Assembly: GCA_027037535.1 (NCBI GenBank)
Contig: JALVZQ010000008.1
Span: forward strand, 124,001 to 188,000
Reading direction: 5' to 3'
Source: Acidilobaceae archaeon
Lineage (GTDB): Archaea; Thermoproteota; Thermoprotei_A; Sulfolobales; Acidilobaceae
DNA: 64,000 nucleotides
Shown here: piece by piece, positions 8,411 through 18,444 of the stretch
Numbering within the stretch: position 1 is the stretch's first letter
Layout of the letters: every line of letters begins with the position of its first letter
The notes under the pieces: model-generated
Database searches by the model: none
What the model was told of the DNA's origin: nothing
What the model saw: the letters and a program-made list of their open reading frames with translations, nothing else
Translations under genes and position numbers: made by a program

Positions 8411-9456
8411 CCAAACCAGGAGTCGAGGCTAGTTTGCTTTCCCCGCAGATGCTCTCTATATGCCTTATATAATCGTTCGTATGCTTTTGATACTCTGTCT
8501 GGATTGAAATCGTGTTCTTCGACTAGTATCTTTACTATTTTGTCTTTGTCGGGCTTTCTCCATTCTATCTTATAGTTGTCTGTCACCTGGGGGTTTAGGA
8601 ACATATTGTACACTTCTAAGAGATCTATTTCCTTATACAAGTGCTGGACCGCCTTTAACGCCTTTACAGGATCCCCAATACTTCTAACATGTTTGAGCGC
8701 GGTCTTTGGCCCATATCCTGGTATTCCACCGGGATTATAATCTGTTCCTAGCAGTATCCCTACTACTATTAACTGCTCCCTAGTAATGTTAAGCTCTCTC
8801 AACAACTCTTCTAACTCAATGATCTCGGGTTTAACAATTACATATACGTTTTTTCCTGGAAGCTTCCTCCTCCCCGTTATAGCTAGATTCCTGACAAGCC
8901 TCTTCGCGCCAAATAGAAGACTATCATAGTCCTGGCTTCCCGCCGCATACACGTCCCCTTTAGAAGACATGTACGCTGCCTGAGCTTCTCCCTCCGCAGG
9001 TGCTTGAACCGATGGTATACCCATAGCGTCTAGAAGCCGTTTTGACTCTTCTACCATATCTTTGGTTAAATGCGCGGCTTGTACAGCGTATTTCCTTGCT
9101 TCTTCTATTTTCCCTTTCTTTACTGCCTCAACATACTTCTTCTCTGCAGTTTCCTTCCTCTTCATTCTTTCCTGGATCTCCCTTCTCTTCAGCTCCGGAG
9201 GCTTCCCATCAAATACGTAGACTGGCTTGATCCCCTCCTCTATAATATTAATAGTCCTATAGAATAGTCCGCTGAGATGACTTGTGATCCTGCCTTGCCT
9301 ATCCATTAGGGGTGTACCGTCTGGCTGCCTTATTGCTGTTAGAAACTGGTATAGCATGTTATAAGCGTCGAGTGCGATGATTTTACCCCTTAGAGCCTTT
9401 AACTCTATTTCTTTCCTAGCTCTGTCGGGTATGAGTTCTCTGAGGTTTACTCCCAT
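8407..9456 (-). CDS. fen: Flap endonuclease 1
   Basis: Structure-specific nuclease removing 5' flaps during Okazaki fragment maturation and base-excision repair. The 349 residues contain the XPG N domain ([30 protein letters not shown]), the XPG I domain ([32 protein letters not shown], with metal-binding acids) and the helix-hairpin-helix [18 protein letters not shown]. The C-terminus [10 protein letters not shown] is a textbook PCNA-interacting (PIP) box, and PCNA itself is encoded at 25675-26430. Confidence 0.96.
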   Translation of the reverse strand: MGVNLRELIPDRARKEIELKALRGKIIALDAYNMLYQFLTAIRQPDGTPLMDRQGRITSHLSGLFYRTINIIEEGIKPVYVFDGKPPELKRREIQERMKRKETAEKKYVEAVKKGKIEEARKYAVQAAHLTKDMVEESKRLLDAMGIPSVQAPAEGEAQAAYMSSKGDVYAAGSQDYDSLLFGAKRLVRNLAITGRRKLPGKNVYVIVKPEIIELEELLRELNITREQLIVVGILLGTDYNPGGIPGYGPKTALKHVRSIGDPVKALKAVQHLYKEIDLLEVYNMFLNPQVTDNYKIEWRKPDKDKIVKILVEEHDFNPDRVSKAYERLYKAYREHLRGKQTSLDSWFG

Positions 9457-9485
9457 GAATCATCCCCATTATAAATCCCTTTTAT

Positions 9486-9740
9486 CTATGTGTTTCTTTT
9501 TACAAGTTTTATTCTGAACTCGTTTCTCGGGCCAGATGCCTCAACGGATATCTTGCCTATGGTCTCCAACGTGATAAGTACCTTTACTAGTTCCCGGCGT
9601 GAGAGCGATATCCCTTGCTTAGATATGTCTTCGATTAAATAGACTTCCTCTACCGGAACTTCTCCGTTCTTGCTAAGTTTCTCTATTGACTCGCATACAG
9701 CGTTTACGATATGCTTATCCACCCAGATAGGCTCTACCAT
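9486..9740 (-). CDS. Hypothetical small protein, winged-helix-like
   Basis: An 84-residue protein with alternating helices and a beta-hairpin-like C-terminus (ISLSRRELVKVLITLETIGKISVEASGPRNEFRIKLV), suggesting a small winged-helix fold. I do not recognise a named family. It lies 29 nt upstream of fen1 in the same direction and may be co-transcribed with it. No Cys or catalytic motifs are present. Confidence 0.6.
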   Translation of the reverse strand: MVEPIWVDKHIVNAVCESIEKLSKNGEVPVEEVYLIEDISKQGISLSRRELVKVLITLETIGKISVEASGPRNEFRIKLVKRNT

Positions 9741-9884
9741 ACTTACTCAACCCCTCTAGATCCTCTCAGTACGTCTAGGAATACTCTTTAGCCGCTAGAA
9801 CCCATCGATAAACAAAGTACATGTTTGGCTAAAATATCATTTCTTTCCAGGATATCTCAAAGCAATATGAAAAGAATGAGACGA

Positions 9885-12089
9885 CTAGAACATAATTGTT
9901 GGCTGCATCTTTCTTCTCTCCACTTTCATTTGTCTGTAGGTCTCCAGCCATCTCTTATAGTAGTTCAACATCTCGTCTGTTACACTAGGCTTTACTTTTC
10001 TTAGTGCCTCTTGGAAGTGATACATTTTAACCTCTTTAACCTCTAGGTCTTCCCGTAGCGCTAACATTGCCGCTTCTCTTACGAGTGCCGCGAGATCCGC
10101 GCCGGTATATCCTTCTGTAAGCCTGGCTATTTCTGAGAGATCAACATCCTCCGAAAGAGGCATCTCCCTCGTGTGGATTCTTAGGATCTCGAGCCTGCCT
10201 TCATAGTCTGGCGGCGGCACATAGATTAGTTTCTCGAGCCTGCCTGGTCTTAGTAGTGCTGGGTCCACCATGTCTGGCCTGTTTGTTGCTGCGATAACTA
10301 CAACATTTGACATTTCCGTGATCTGGTCTATCTCTGTGAGTAGCTGGCTAAGTATTCTCTCTCCGACCTTGCTGCTTACATCGGCGCCCCTCGTCAGCGC
10401 TATTGCGTCTATTTCGTCGAAGAATACTATTGTTGGAGCGTATTGTCTCGCTTTCCTGAAGATTTCACGTATTGCTTTTTCGCTTTCTCCCACCCATTTG
10501 CTTAGTATTTCTGGTCCCCTGACAGCGATAAAGTTAGCACCACTCTCAGTAGCGGCAGCCTTGGCTAGCAGAGTCTTACCAGTACCAGGAGGGCCGAATA
10601 AGAGTATACCTCGAGGGGGCTTTACTCCGAGTCTCGCGAATACATGTGGGTGTTTGAGCGGCCACTCTACGGCTTCCCTTATTTCCTGCTTTATCTGGTC
10701 TAGCCCTCCTACATCGCTCCATCTTATTTCTGGTATTTCGACCTGGATCTCTCTAAGACCGCTAGGTGTTATTTCTTTGTATGCTTGGAGGAAGTCCTCC
10801 ATCTTTACTACCATCTTCTCGAGGATTTCTACAGGTATCTTCTCTTGTTCTATGTCTATAAGGGGCAGGTATCTTCTAAGCGCATGCATGGCTGCTTCTT
10901 TGACAAGTGCTGCTAGGTCTGCGCCTGTATATCCTTTTGTCATCTCAGCGATTTTCTCTAGGTCGACATCATCTGCTAGGGGCATGTGTCTTGTGTGGAT
11001 TTGCAGTATCTCGAGCCTGCCTTGTTTGTCGGGTAATGTTACTTCGATTTCTCTGTCGAATCTTCCGGGTCTTCTGAGCGCCGGGTCTATAGCGTTGGGC
11101 CTGTTGGTGGCAGCTATAACTATTACTTGGCCCCTAGACTCTAGGCCGTCTAGAAGGGCTAACAGTTGTGCTACTACTCTCCTTTCCACTTCGCCTACTA
11201 CTTCGTCTCTCTTTGGGGCTATTGCGTCTATTTCATCGATGAATATTATGCTTGGAGCATTCTGTTCGGCTTCCTTGAAGATTTCTCTTAGTCTCTGCTC
11301 GCTCTCGCCATAGAACTTGCTCATTATCTCCGGGCCATTTATCGCTATGAAGTTGGCATCGCTCTCGTTTGCTACTGCTTTTGCAAGCAGGGTCTTACCG
11401 GTTCCCGGAGGACCGTAGAGTAGAACTCCCTTCGGAGGCTCGATTCCTAGCCTAGCGAATAGCTCTGGGTGTCTAAGCGGGAGCTCTATGAGTTCTCTGA
11501 CTTTTACTATTACATCTCTTAGCCCGCCGATGTCTTCATATGTTACTTTTGGGACATTGATCATAGCGACTGGCTTCTCGAGGATCTCTATTATAGTGTT
11601 CTCCGTTATTATTACTGGGCCTCTTGGCTTTGTTAGAACTGCTGTTAAGTGAATTTCCTGGCTAAGAACAGGCACTATTAATATGTCTCCTTCGACTAGT
11701 GGTGTGCCTCTAAGTTTTTTCTTAACATAGTTTTTGAATCCTTCGTCGACAGATATTGTGTGGCTTGTAGGGGCTAGTCTAACTTTTTGGGCTGGCTTGA
11801 CCCTGGCTTTCCTAACGATTACCTTGTCGCCTAAGTTTACATTTGCGTTCTTTCTAAGTATACCGTCCATTCTTATAATTCCTCTCCCGTGATCCTCCGG
11901 GAGAGCAGGCCAGGCTATAGCGACTGTCTTCCTCTTACCCTCAATCTCTACTATATCTCCTGGCTCTATTCCCAGCTTTTTCATTACACTTAAGTCTATC
12001 CTCACCCTTCTCTTGCCATGGTCTCGTTGTCTTGCCTTTTCCACTCTTAGTATAACTTCGTTCTCGGTTGGTTCCTTGCTGTGTATCAT
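9885..12089 (-). CDS. cdc48: Cdc48/VAT AAA+ ATPase
   Basis: A 734-residue double-ring AAA+ unfoldase (archaeal VAT, eukaryotic p97) that extracts and unfolds proteins, typically feeding the proteasome. The N-terminal substrate domain (about 1-190) contains a double-psi barrel. Modules D1 and D2 each show Walker A GPPGTGKT, Walker B ([16 protein letters not shown] in D1, [15 protein letters not shown] in D2) and second region of homology with ATNRP. The start ATG follows GGAGGTGG by 9 nt. The large plus-strand ORFs opposite it are shadows. Confidence 0.97.
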   Translation of the reverse strand: MIHSKEPTENEVILRVEKARQRDHGKRRVRIDLSVMKKLGIEPGDIVEIEGKRKTVAIAWPALPEDHGRGIIRMDGILRKNANVNLGDKVIVRKARVKPAQKVRLAPTSHTISVDEGFKNYVKKKLRGTPLVEGDILIVPVLSQEIHLTAVLTKPRGPVIITENTIIEILEKPVAMINVPKVTYEDIGGLRDVIVKVRELIELPLRHPELFARLGIEPPKGVLLYGPPGTGKTLLAKAVANESDANFIAINGPEIMSKFYGESEQRLREIFKEAEQNAPSIIFIDEIDAIAPKRDEVVGEVERRVVAQLLALLDGLESRGQVIVIAATNRPNAIDPALRRPGRFDREIEVTLPDKQGRLEILQIHTRHMPLADDVDLEKIAEMTKGYTGADLAALVKEAAMHALRRYLPLIDIEQEKIPVEILEKMVVKMEDFLQAYKEITPSGLREIQVEIPEIRWSDVGGLDQIKQEIREAVEWPLKHPHVFARLGVKPPRGILLFGPPGTGKTLLAKAAATESGANFIAVRGPEILSKWVGESEKAIREIFRKARQYAPTIVFFDEIDAIALTRGADVSSKVGERILSQLLTEIDQITEMSNVVVIAATNRPDMVDPALLRPGRLEKLIYVPPPDYEGRLEILRIHTREMPLSEDVDLSEIARLTEGYTGADLAALVREAAMLALREDLEVKEVKMYHFQEALRKVKPSVTDEMLNYYKRWLETYRQMKVERRKMQPTIMF

Positions 12090-12240
12090 TGTCAGCTACC
12101 ACCTCCGTCTATCTCTTGGTAACCCAAACTCTCTTCTCTCATTTAGGCCTCTTATAGATATGTCATGTACTACCATAATTATTATTAGAGTATAATCTGT
12201 TTGAATCCCTTGATACGTGAAGGAAAAGCATGTATTAGCT

Positions 12241-12918
12241 CTATAAGTTTAGTATTGCTATGCTTCGTATAACGTCTGCAGTATCCTCACACTTGTCTGT
12301 AGCTGTTTCAAGGCTCTCCAGAGCATTGTACAATGCTATACATGATCCTGTTTCTCCCTCATCGTTACACCATTCGAGTATTTTTTCCTCTACTTCACTT
12401 CTAATATCGTCGGCTTGTTCCTCCAGCCTCTCTATTTCTCTTGCTAGCTCTACTGCGTGCCTTGGGTTTTTCCTCACGGCCTCGATCCCTTCCTTTATTT
12501 TTTCGACTGCTCTAACAGCTAACTCTGCTATCTGCTCCATCCCAGACAAGATTTGTCTAGAGGGCTTCTTACTACTTGTCTTCGAGAATAGGAGTAGTCT
12601 TCTTGAAGCAGCCTTCAAATGTGCAGCTATATCGTCTGCCACTAGGACTAGTCGTAGTAGCTCTTCTCTGTCAATTGGATGGAAGACTCCCTCAGAGAGA
12701 TCCTTAAGTATTCCTTCCTTGACTTCATCAGCCTTATTTTCTGCTTTCGATACCTTTTCATAATAACCGACAAGCTCCTCGGTGCTTTTTTCCATAAACG
12801 CTTTTACTAATTCAAGGGAATATTTAGCTACGTCATATATGTGATCTATGTGGCTTAACTCTAGACGAAGTATTTCTTCCTCTCTCCTACGTCCTATCCA
12901 TGCCCAGGTACCAGCCAT
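12241..12918 (-). CDS. DUF47 / PhoU-like phosphate transport accessory protein
   Basis: A 225-residue all-helical protein of the DUF47 (TIGR00153) family, with PhoU-type acidic metal-binding repeats visible (VSKAENKADEVKEGIL and IERLEEQADDIRSEVEEKIL). Such proteins regulate or assist Pit phosphate permeases. Its gene follows the Pit permease by 39 nt in the same direction, strongly suggesting a functional pair. A second PhoU-like protein sits at 57441-58139. Confidence 0.88.
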   Translation of the reverse strand: MAGTWAWIGRRREEEILRLELSHIDHIYDVAKYSLELVKAFMEKSTEELVGYYEKVSKAENKADEVKEGILKDLSEGVFHPIDREELLRLVLVADDIAAHLKAASRRLLLFSKTSSKKPSRQILSGMEQIAELAVRAVEKIKEGIEAVRKNPRHAVELAREIERLEEQADDIRSEVEEKILEWCNDEGETGSCIALYNALESLETATDKCEDTADVIRSIAILNL

Positions 12919-12957
12919 TTAGTTCACCCCCGGGATCTTCTACTTCATCGATAAAAA

Positions 12958-13980
12958 TCAGATAAAATAAAGTAAAGTGTATATTAGTGAGGCCAGGCCG
13001 GCGGCTACAGGGACCGTTGCGAGCCATCCCGCCAAGATTATTAACACGGTCCATTTATCTATGCCTTTTAACCCCTTGCCTTTAGCTATACCAACTCCTA
13101 TAACCGATGACACGCTGGCATGAGTGGTAGATACAGGCATTGCAAGCCTCGTGAAGAGATACACTATTAAAGCATTGCTCAACTCTGCGGCTGCTCCACT
13201 TACATAGTCGAGCTTAGTTATCTTGAATCCTACAGTCATTATTACCCTGTAACCCCATATAAGTGCTCCTAGTGCTATTCCCAGTCCTCCCCATAATGCC
13301 AGCAATCTCATAGTATTATCGTCCGGCATACCTGTTATACTTGAGACAGCTGTAACGTATACACCTGTCGCGTTCCCAACGTCATTGGCTCCGAAAGCAT
13401 ATGCGCTAAACGCTAAATTAAATATCAGTAGATAACGGAAGAACTTGTCTGCGTTTCGGCTGGCAAGAAATTTTGCCTCGATGAATTTTAAGACATTATA
13501 TAAGAGTATTGCGAGAAGTATTGCTCCTATCGGGCTAGTAATCCAGCTCATAACAACTTTAACTACTACTCCCCAATCAATAGATTCATTTACATTCTCT
13601 AAGTATTCTCGAGTGAGGCCGACTCCTAGTACTGCACCAACAGCTGAGTGCGTTGTTGAAACTGGAAGACCTTTTCTTGTAGCGATCGTCACCCATATAC
13701 CTGCTGCTAGACCAGCAGAGAGAGCCATTACCGGGTCCAGGTCTTTTACAACGCCTTTTCCGATAGTTTTGATTACCCTATATCCTTCGAGGAGAGCTCC
13801 CAGAATCGCGAACACGACGAATAACAATATTGCTTTACGAAGGCTTAGTGCTCCGGCACCGACTGCCGTATCCGTAGGATTTGCAGCGTCGTTCGCGCCA
13901 AGATTCCATGCCATGTAGAAGGCTACTGCGAGGCCTAGTAATACTGTTAGCTCGTAGCTACCTGGGTCCGGTATCCCCAT
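12958..13980 (-). CDS. pit: Inorganic phosphate permease, PiT family
   Basis: A 340-residue integral membrane phosphate transporter with about 10 hydrophobic segments. The duplicated PiT signatures are visible: NLGANDAANPTDTAVGAGALS near residue 26 and FGANDVGNATGVYVTAVSS near 200, plus the paired PVSTTHSAVGAVLG and PVSTTHASVSSVIG repeats. The co-directional DUF47 gene downstream completes the transport module. Confidence 0.93.
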   Translation of the reverse strand: MGIPDPGSYELTVLLGLAVAFYMAWNLGANDAANPTDTAVGAGALSLRKAILLFVVFAILGALLEGYRVIKTIGKGVVKDLDPVMALSAGLAAGIWVTIATRKGLPVSTTHSAVGAVLGVGLTREYLENVNESIDWGVVVKVVMSWITSPIGAILLAILLYNVLKFIEAKFLASRNADKFFRYLLIFNLAFSAYAFGANDVGNATGVYVTAVSSITGMPDDNTMRLLALWGGLGIALGALIWGYRVIMTVGFKITKLDYVSGAAAELSNALIVYLFTRLAMPVSTTHASVSSVIGVGIAKGKGLKGIDKWTVLIILAGWLATVPVAAGLASLIYTLLYFI

Positions 13981-14153
13981 TCATTAGCCCATGTAAGGGA
14001 TGCGCTTCTCCCTGGATTATAAACTATAATCGATACTGATAGTCTATATTACATAATGATAATTAGATTCTTCTATCATTATAAAATCAACATTTCTAAA
14101 GTCAGGAAAATTAAGTTATTCAAACAATAATAAAGCTAGGAAGGGAAACCTGT

Positions 14154-14426
14154 TTAGCTCAGTCTATGAACTGTCTCGACTTCTACTTCTTCTACGCCTT
14201 CTACTTGTTTCAGGAATTCCTCGAGCTTCTCTGTTCCACCTTCCGTTTCTTCAGGTATTGCTATTATGATCTTTAGCGCCTTAAGTCCGAAGGCAATGGG
14301 TTCTTCTCCGCTCCCCATTATCTGGTAGTCTTCTGGGAGCGCTTTTTTGATTCTTTCAAGTAGTTCCTGGGGCTGTATACTTACATCGTTTGGAAGAACT
14401 TTCATTATTACAGCTACTCTTGCCAT
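14154..14426 (-). CDS. aef1b: Translation elongation factor 1-beta
   Basis: A 90-residue guanine-nucleotide exchange factor that recycles EF-1alpha. The compact alpha-beta protein reads MARVAVIMKVLPNDVSIQ and continues with KALKIIIAIPEETEG...EGVEEVEVETVHRLS, matching archaeal aEF1B. The start at 14426 is chosen over the longer ORF because GGTGAATGGGGAA precedes this ATG. It follows a zinc-ribbon gene by 16 nt, an arrangement common in archaea. Confidence 0.92.
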   Translation of the reverse strand: MARVAVIMKVLPNDVSIQPQELLERIKKALPEDYQIMGSGEEPIAFGLKALKIIIAIPEETEGGTEKLEEFLKQVEGVEEVEVETVHRLS

Positions 14427-14442
14427 TTCCCCATTCACCTCT

Positions 14443-14652
14443 TCATGGTCCAATGAAGCCGCAGTTCGGGCATTTATACTGTGTTCCCTGTGCACGACAC
14501 TTACTACATCTCCAGATCACTGCTTGCCCACAGTTCGGACAGAGAAATGCTACAGCTTTTTCTCCCGGAGCTATTATCCTGCCACAGCTTGTACATATTG
14601 GTGGGTTCACGTTGTCGTAGACATCCATTTTCCTTATTTCTACTGTCGACAT
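14443..14652 (-). CDS. Zn-ribbon RNA-binding protein (COG2888-like)
   Basis: A 69-residue protein built of two zinc ribbons with four CxxC pairs: CTSC, CPNC, CSKC and CPNC. It matches the archaeal 'Zn-ribbon RNA-binding protein involved in translation' that is habitually encoded next to aEF1B, as here. The biochemical role is inferred from that association. Confidence 0.85.
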   Translation of the reverse strand: MSTVEIRKMDVYDNVNPPICTSCGRIIAPGEKAVAFLCPNCGQAVIWRCSKCRAQGTQYKCPNCGFIGP

Positions 14653-14777
14653 CCTCTCTTCTCCCCTGCAAACCCTATGAAGCTACGGACTATATATTTA
14701 CTATCCTCTACAACGCTGTCTACGCCCGCCCAATATTATTATTAGAGGATAGAAACTATTTATCAGGTGCTGAACAA

Positions 14778-15485
14778 GTGGACCTAATAAGTCTGCTCAA
14801 GGAATCATTAAATGAAGACTCCATAGTATCGATTAAAGATACCCTGTCCTCTAACATAGTTGAGATAAAAAACAGGCTCGATACCTTAGACACCACTAGG
14901 GAAAAAATAATCAAACTTACAAGAGAGATAATAAGACGCTCTGGATGGGCTATTGTTGAAGCTCTGAAAGGAGAACTGGCCAAGGCAACAGAGCATCTAC
15001 AAGTATGTGAAAACAAAACAAGAGAGCTCCTCGCCCTCGCAGAACCATATCCAGAACTCCTCCATACAGGGCTCGTCAACAATGCTCTCAGCGAGTACGT
15101 TGAAGCCAAGCTTTTCATCGAAATAATCACGAATGGTAAACTCCCAGGATATAAAGAACTAAACATACCACCTGTTCCATATCTACAGGGACTCGGCGAT
15201 CTCGCTGGAGAGCTGAAACGCCTAGGCCTAGAACTGATAAGAAATAACGAGTACGAATTAGCAGAAAGGCTACTCTTAATAATTGAAGCGATATATCTTG
15301 AATTAAGATCTTTAGATTATCCCGAAGCCTTGCTGCCGGGAGTTAGACATAAAACAGATGTGGCGAGGAGAATAGTAGATGACTTTAAGACGCTCCTAGT
15401 CGATCTAATGAATAGGAATAAGCTTACACGCATATTGGAACAGAACCTTGAATACATATCAAAACGGGAACAGACAAACACATAA
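14778..15485 (+). CDS. Translin-family protein
   Basis: An archaeal translin homologue (COG2178), all-helical, of a family that binds single-stranded RNA/DNA. The C-terminal signature LPGVRHKTDVARRIVDDFKTLLVDLMNR is typical of translin and TRAX. The open frame extends upstream into the promoters of the divergent zinc-ribbon gene without any ATG. I place the start at GTG 14778 because AGGTG precedes it by 8 nt, giving about 235 residues, near the family length. Divergent from the aEF1B pair, and followed by aIF2-alpha. Confidence 0.72.
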   Translation: MDLISLLKESLNEDSIVSIKDTLSSNIVEIKNRLDTLDTTREKIIKLTREIIRRSGWAIVEALKGELAKATEHLQVCENKTRELLALAEPYPELLHTGLVNNALSEYVEAKLFIEIITNGKLPGYKELNIPPVPYLQGLGDLAGELKRLGLELIRNNEYELAERLLLIIEAIYLELRSLDYPEALLPGVRHKTDVARRIVDDFKTLLVDLMNRNKLTRILEQNLEYISKREQTNT

Positions 15486-15529
15486 TTTATTCTGAGAACC
15501 GTACATAGCTTACAAGGGTGTGAAACTAA

Positions 15530-16360
15530 ATGTCATCGCCAGGAACAGTGTTGAAACCACGCCATAGACTACCCATGGTAGGAGAACTCGTAGTAGGGAC
15601 AGTAGAAGAAGTATACGATTTCGGCGCCTACCTCAGCCTAGACGAGTACGGGGGAATGAGAGCGTTCCTGCCCTGGAGCGAAGTAGCGAGTAGAATGGTT
15701 AGAAATATAGCTACAGTCGTTAAACCGGGGCAAAAGATAGTAGTAAAAGTAATACGAGTGTACAAGAAGAGAGGACAAGTAGACGTAAGCCTGAAGAGAG
15801 TAATGGAAGGAGAAAAACGCCGTAAAATGATGCAATACAAGAGAAAAGTAAAAGCCGCGACATTAATTATTCTCGTAGCCCAAAAAATAGGAAAAAGCAT
15901 CGACGAAGCATACAGAGAAGTCATCTGGAAACTTGAAGACGCGTATGGAGACGCAATGACAGGTCTAGAAAACGCCGTCATATATGGTGAACAAGCCCTC
16001 AGAGACGCTGGCATACCGGAGGACTGGATCAAGCCCGTTCTCGAAGCGGCAAAAACACATATCGAAGTCAAACAAGTAAAGATAAGTGGGATTATAACCG
16101 CGACAAGCAGAGAGCCTGATGGAGTAGAGCGAATCAGAGAACTACTACTTACCATAAAGAAGGAGATAGATAAAGCACTGAGAGGTGAAGACAAGTATCA
16201 AGTCCGTATATATACTATAGGGGCTCCAAAATACCGTATCGATCTCGCAGGCCACGACCCTAAAACTCTAGAGAAAGCACTATCAAAAGCAATTAAACGA
16301 GCCGAGAAGAAGGCAACTAAACTCAAGGTAGAAATGAGCTACGAAAGACTAAAGACATAA
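15530..16360 (+). CDS. aif2a: Translation initiation factor 2 subunit alpha
   Basis: The alpha subunit of archaeal IF2, which together with beta and gamma delivers initiator tRNA. The 276 residues have an N-terminal S1/OB domain (VGELVVGTVEEVYDFGAYLSLDEYGGMRAFLPWSEVA...RGQVDVSLKRV), a helical domain, and a C-terminal alpha-beta domain (PKYRIDLAGHDPKTLEKALSKAIKRAEK). It is followed by nop10, the conserved archaeal aIF2a-Nop10 pair. Confidence 0.96.
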   Translation: MSSPGTVLKPRHRLPMVGELVVGTVEEVYDFGAYLSLDEYGGMRAFLPWSEVASRMVRNIATVVKPGQKIVVKVIRVYKKRGQVDVSLKRVMEGEKRRKMMQYKRKVKAATLIILVAQKIGKSIDEAYREVIWKLEDAYGDAMTGLENAVIYGEQALRDAGIPEDWIKPVLEAAKTHIEVKQVKISGIITATSREPDGVERIRELLLTIKKEIDKALRGEDKYQVRIYTIGAPKYRIDLAGHDPKTLEKALSKAIKRAEKKATKLKVEMSYERLKT

Positions 16361-16443
16361 TGCTAGCAGTTATTAAATACCTCTTGATCCCTTAGTCCTC
16401 CCATGCCATGAATCTAAGTGTCGGAAAAAGGCGGTGAATACTC

Positions 16444-16620
16444 TTGAAATGGCTGCTTAGAAAATGCGTTAGATGCGGAAGATACACGCTTAGAAGGGAT
16501 CGGTGCCCCGTATGCGGTGGGCCTGTTAGGGTTCCTCACCCTCCGCGGTTCTCGCCGGACGATAGATTCTTGATTTACAGATATCTAATGAAGAAAGAAG
16601 CCGGAGAGATACCTCCATAG
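16444..16620 (+). CDS. nop10: H/ACA RNP protein Nop10
   Basis: A 58-residue component of H/ACA pseudouridylation RNPs. The frame reads MKWLLRKCVRCGRYTLRRD, then CPVCGGPVRVPHPPRFSPDD and YRYLMKKEAGE. The N-terminal CxxC...CxxC zinc ribbon and the PHPPRFSPxD linker identify it. The start is a TTG at 16444 preceded by GGCGGTGA. It lies 83 nt after aIF2-alpha, and the two are conserved partners. Confidence 0.95.
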   Translation: MKWLLRKCVRCGRYTLRRDRCPVCGGPVRVPHPPRFSPDDRFLIYRYLMKKEAGEIPP

Positions 16621-16776
16621 ACTAACAAGTTCTAGCCGTTAACAAATCACATTATCCCAAGATTCCATCATATTATAAATATTGTAATTTTACGATTCCT
16701 CAGCATCTATAGGTTTTTGAGCCCTTATATAATATTCGCCCCGTCTCTGGAAATAGACGTTTATGTGGAGGATGGG

Positions 16777-16900
16777 TGGTCCCGCCGCGGGGATTCGAAC
16801 CCCGGACCACCCGGTATCTGCAGGGCCCTCCTTCTAAGGAGGGTCCCACCTCGCCCGTGTCCCACTACAGCCGGGCGCTCTGCCGCTGAGCTACGGCGGG
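16777..16900 (-). tRNA. tRNA-Tyr (GTA) with 49-nt intron
   Basis: Read leftwards: acceptor CCCGCCG/CGGCGGG, D arm GCTC-GAGC, anticodon stem CCCGG/CCGGG, loop CTGTAGA (anticodon GTA), T arm CGGGG-TTCGAAT-CCCCG, discriminator A, encoded CCA. The intron at 16816-16864 sits at canonical position 37/38. CTGT of the 5' exon pairs with GCAG at the intron's 3' end, forming the 4-bp central helix with 3-nt bulges AGT and ATA. The intron carries its own CCCTCCT/AGGAGGG hairpin. An AT-rich ACTTAAAC element about 30 nt upstream is the likely promoter. Confidence 0.92.
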
Positions 16901-17035
16901 TTTGCCATATCATACTCTCTGTTGTTCGGGGGTTTAAGTTTTTCCCTTCGGCCGATAAGTTCATTGCTCAAACATAGACCACACATTGTAATTTTTAAGT
17001 ACACCTTGCTAGACTAAACTGTTTGGTGTGGCGGA

Positions 17036-17242
17036 ATGGGAGGAAAACATGGAAAGTACGTGTACATAGCTAGGAGAGACGGATGGTATCTAAAAGCACG
17101 TGTATTTAAGAATAAACCTGAGGATGATCCTGGGAAATACCTAGTATTAGGTCCTAAGACGAAGAATCCTCCGTTCACGTTTGAGATCGTGAATGAAGAC
17201 GACTTGCCGGATGAGGTGAGACCTAAACTATATGAGTTTTAG
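17036..17242 (+). CDS. Small conserved crenarchaeal protein (DUF5622-like)
   Basis: A 68-residue protein beginning MGGKHGKYVYIARRDGWYLKA, rich in Tyr/Lys and probably mostly beta. I associate it with the small crenarchaeal DUF5622 family, but function is unknown. The start ATG follows a GGTGTGGCGGA ribosome-binding region. It stands alone between tRNA-Tyr and the glycosyltransferase. Confidence 0.6.
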   Translation: MGGKHGKYVYIARRDGWYLKARVFKNKPEDDPGKYLVLGPKTKNPPFTFEIVNEDDLPDEVRPKLYEF

Positions 17243-17310
17243 TATCTATAATTTAATAATATCGGGGAATAACGGGGTACTCGTTGTCTCCTAAAAGGAG
17301 GCATATCAAA

Positions 17311-18444
17311 TTGACGCTGGCAAAATCAACAAATACGCAGCCCTTGTTCACTGTGGTTATCCCTACATATAACGAGGCAGATAACATAAGGATACTTATC
17401 CCGAAGCTTATTAACATCCTGGAATTAAATGGATTCAGCAACTTCGAGATACTTGTAGTAGATGATGACTCGCCTGACGGTACATGTCTTATAGTAAGAG
17501 AGTTCGCAAACAGCGATAACCGGATTAGATGCCTTCTAAGGAGAAGGAATAAGGGTTTAGCTACCGCTATACTCAGAGGAATTGCATGGGCAAGAGGTAA
17601 ATACGTAGTAGTTATGGACGCTGATCTACAGCATCCCCCGGAGCTCGTCCCAAAGCTCGTGTCAAAAGCAGTCTCTACCGGAGCCGATGTAGTGGTCGCC
17701 ACAAGATATGCTCCTGGCGGAGGAGTAGAGGGCTGGAGCCGTTTTAGACTACTCATGAGTAAGACCGCGATTCTAGTCTCGAAGATCCTCGTCCCTGGCA
17801 CAAAGTCGACGAGCGATCCCATGAGTGGATTCTTCCTCGTGAAGAAGTCTATAATAGATCCTTCCCTGCTACGCCCACGTGGATACAAGATTCTAATGGA
17901 GATCCTAGAAAAGTCACCCTACCAGAAAGTAGAAGAAGTACCTTATACCTTTAGGAACAGGGCATACGGCAAGAGTAAATTAGGCGCTAAAACGATTATA
18001 GATTTCCTCATACATGCGATGACCTTGTCTCCTCTCGTGAGGTTCGCATCGGTGGGAGCCCTTGGCGCTGTCTTGAACTTAACCATAATGGCTCTTCTAC
18101 TATTGCTTGGAGCACCAATAGACCTGGCTAGCATTGCGGGCATCGAAATCAGTATCTTATTCAACTTTATATTCCATGAGTACTGGACGTTTAAGACAAA
18201 CCTAGAAGAAAACTGGCTCAGGAGATTATGGACGTATCATTTATCGAGTCTGGGTGGAATAATCACAACGTTCACCGTGATGAAGGCGACAACAATGCTA
18301 GGACTACTAGGTCCCCTCGCAGGACAGGCCCTCGGCATAGTGACTGGGTTCGCGGCTAACTATATTGTCTCACTCGATAAGGTGTGGAGGAGGAGTATTC
18401 TAAATGAAATCAAAAAGAGAAGAATATCGGCATCTAGTGAATAA
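17311..18444 (+). CDS. Family 2 glycosyltransferase (dolichol-P-mannose synthase-like) with GtrA domain
   Basis: A membrane-linked GT2 enzyme that probably transfers a sugar to a polyprenyl (dolichol) phosphate for surface glycosylation. The N-terminal catalytic domain shows FTVVIPTYNEADNI, VVDDDSPDGT, VVMDADLQHPPE (DxD) and SDPMSGFFLVKK. The C-terminal 130 residues form a GtrA-like domain with four hydrophobic segments (VRFASVGALGAVLN onward). I place the start at TTG 17311, preceded by GGAGG at 9 nt, not at the earlier in-frame TTG. The 3' end overlaps udg by 41 nt. Confidence 0.85.
   Translation: MTLAKSTNTQPLFTVVIPTYNEADNIRILIPKLINILELNGFSNFEILVVDDDSPDGTCLIVREFANSDNRIRCLLRRRNKGLATAILRGIAWARGKYVVVMDADLQHPPELVPKLVSKAVSTGADVVVATRYAPGGGVEGWSRFRLLMSKTAILVSKILVPGTKSTSDPMSGFFLVKKSIIDPSLLRPRGYKILMEILEKSPYQKVEEVPYTFRNRAYGKSKLGAKTIIDFLIHAMTLSPLVRFASVGALGAVLNLTIMALLLLLGAPIDLASIAGIEISILFNFIFHEYWTFKTNLEENWLRRLWTYHLSSLGGIITTFTVMKATTMLGLLGPLAGQALGIVTGFAANYIVSLDKVWRRSILNEIKKRRISASSE

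Noticed and set aside
10270-11313. 347-codon plus-strand ORF opposite cdc48
   Set aside because: Lies wholly within the AAA+ gene, is Ser/Ile-rich as expected for antisense of biased codons, and shows no recognisable motif. It is a shadow.
14481-14777. Upstream extension of the translin frame
   Set aside because: It overlaps the divergent zinc-ribbon gene and its promoter, and the sequence there does not resemble translin.
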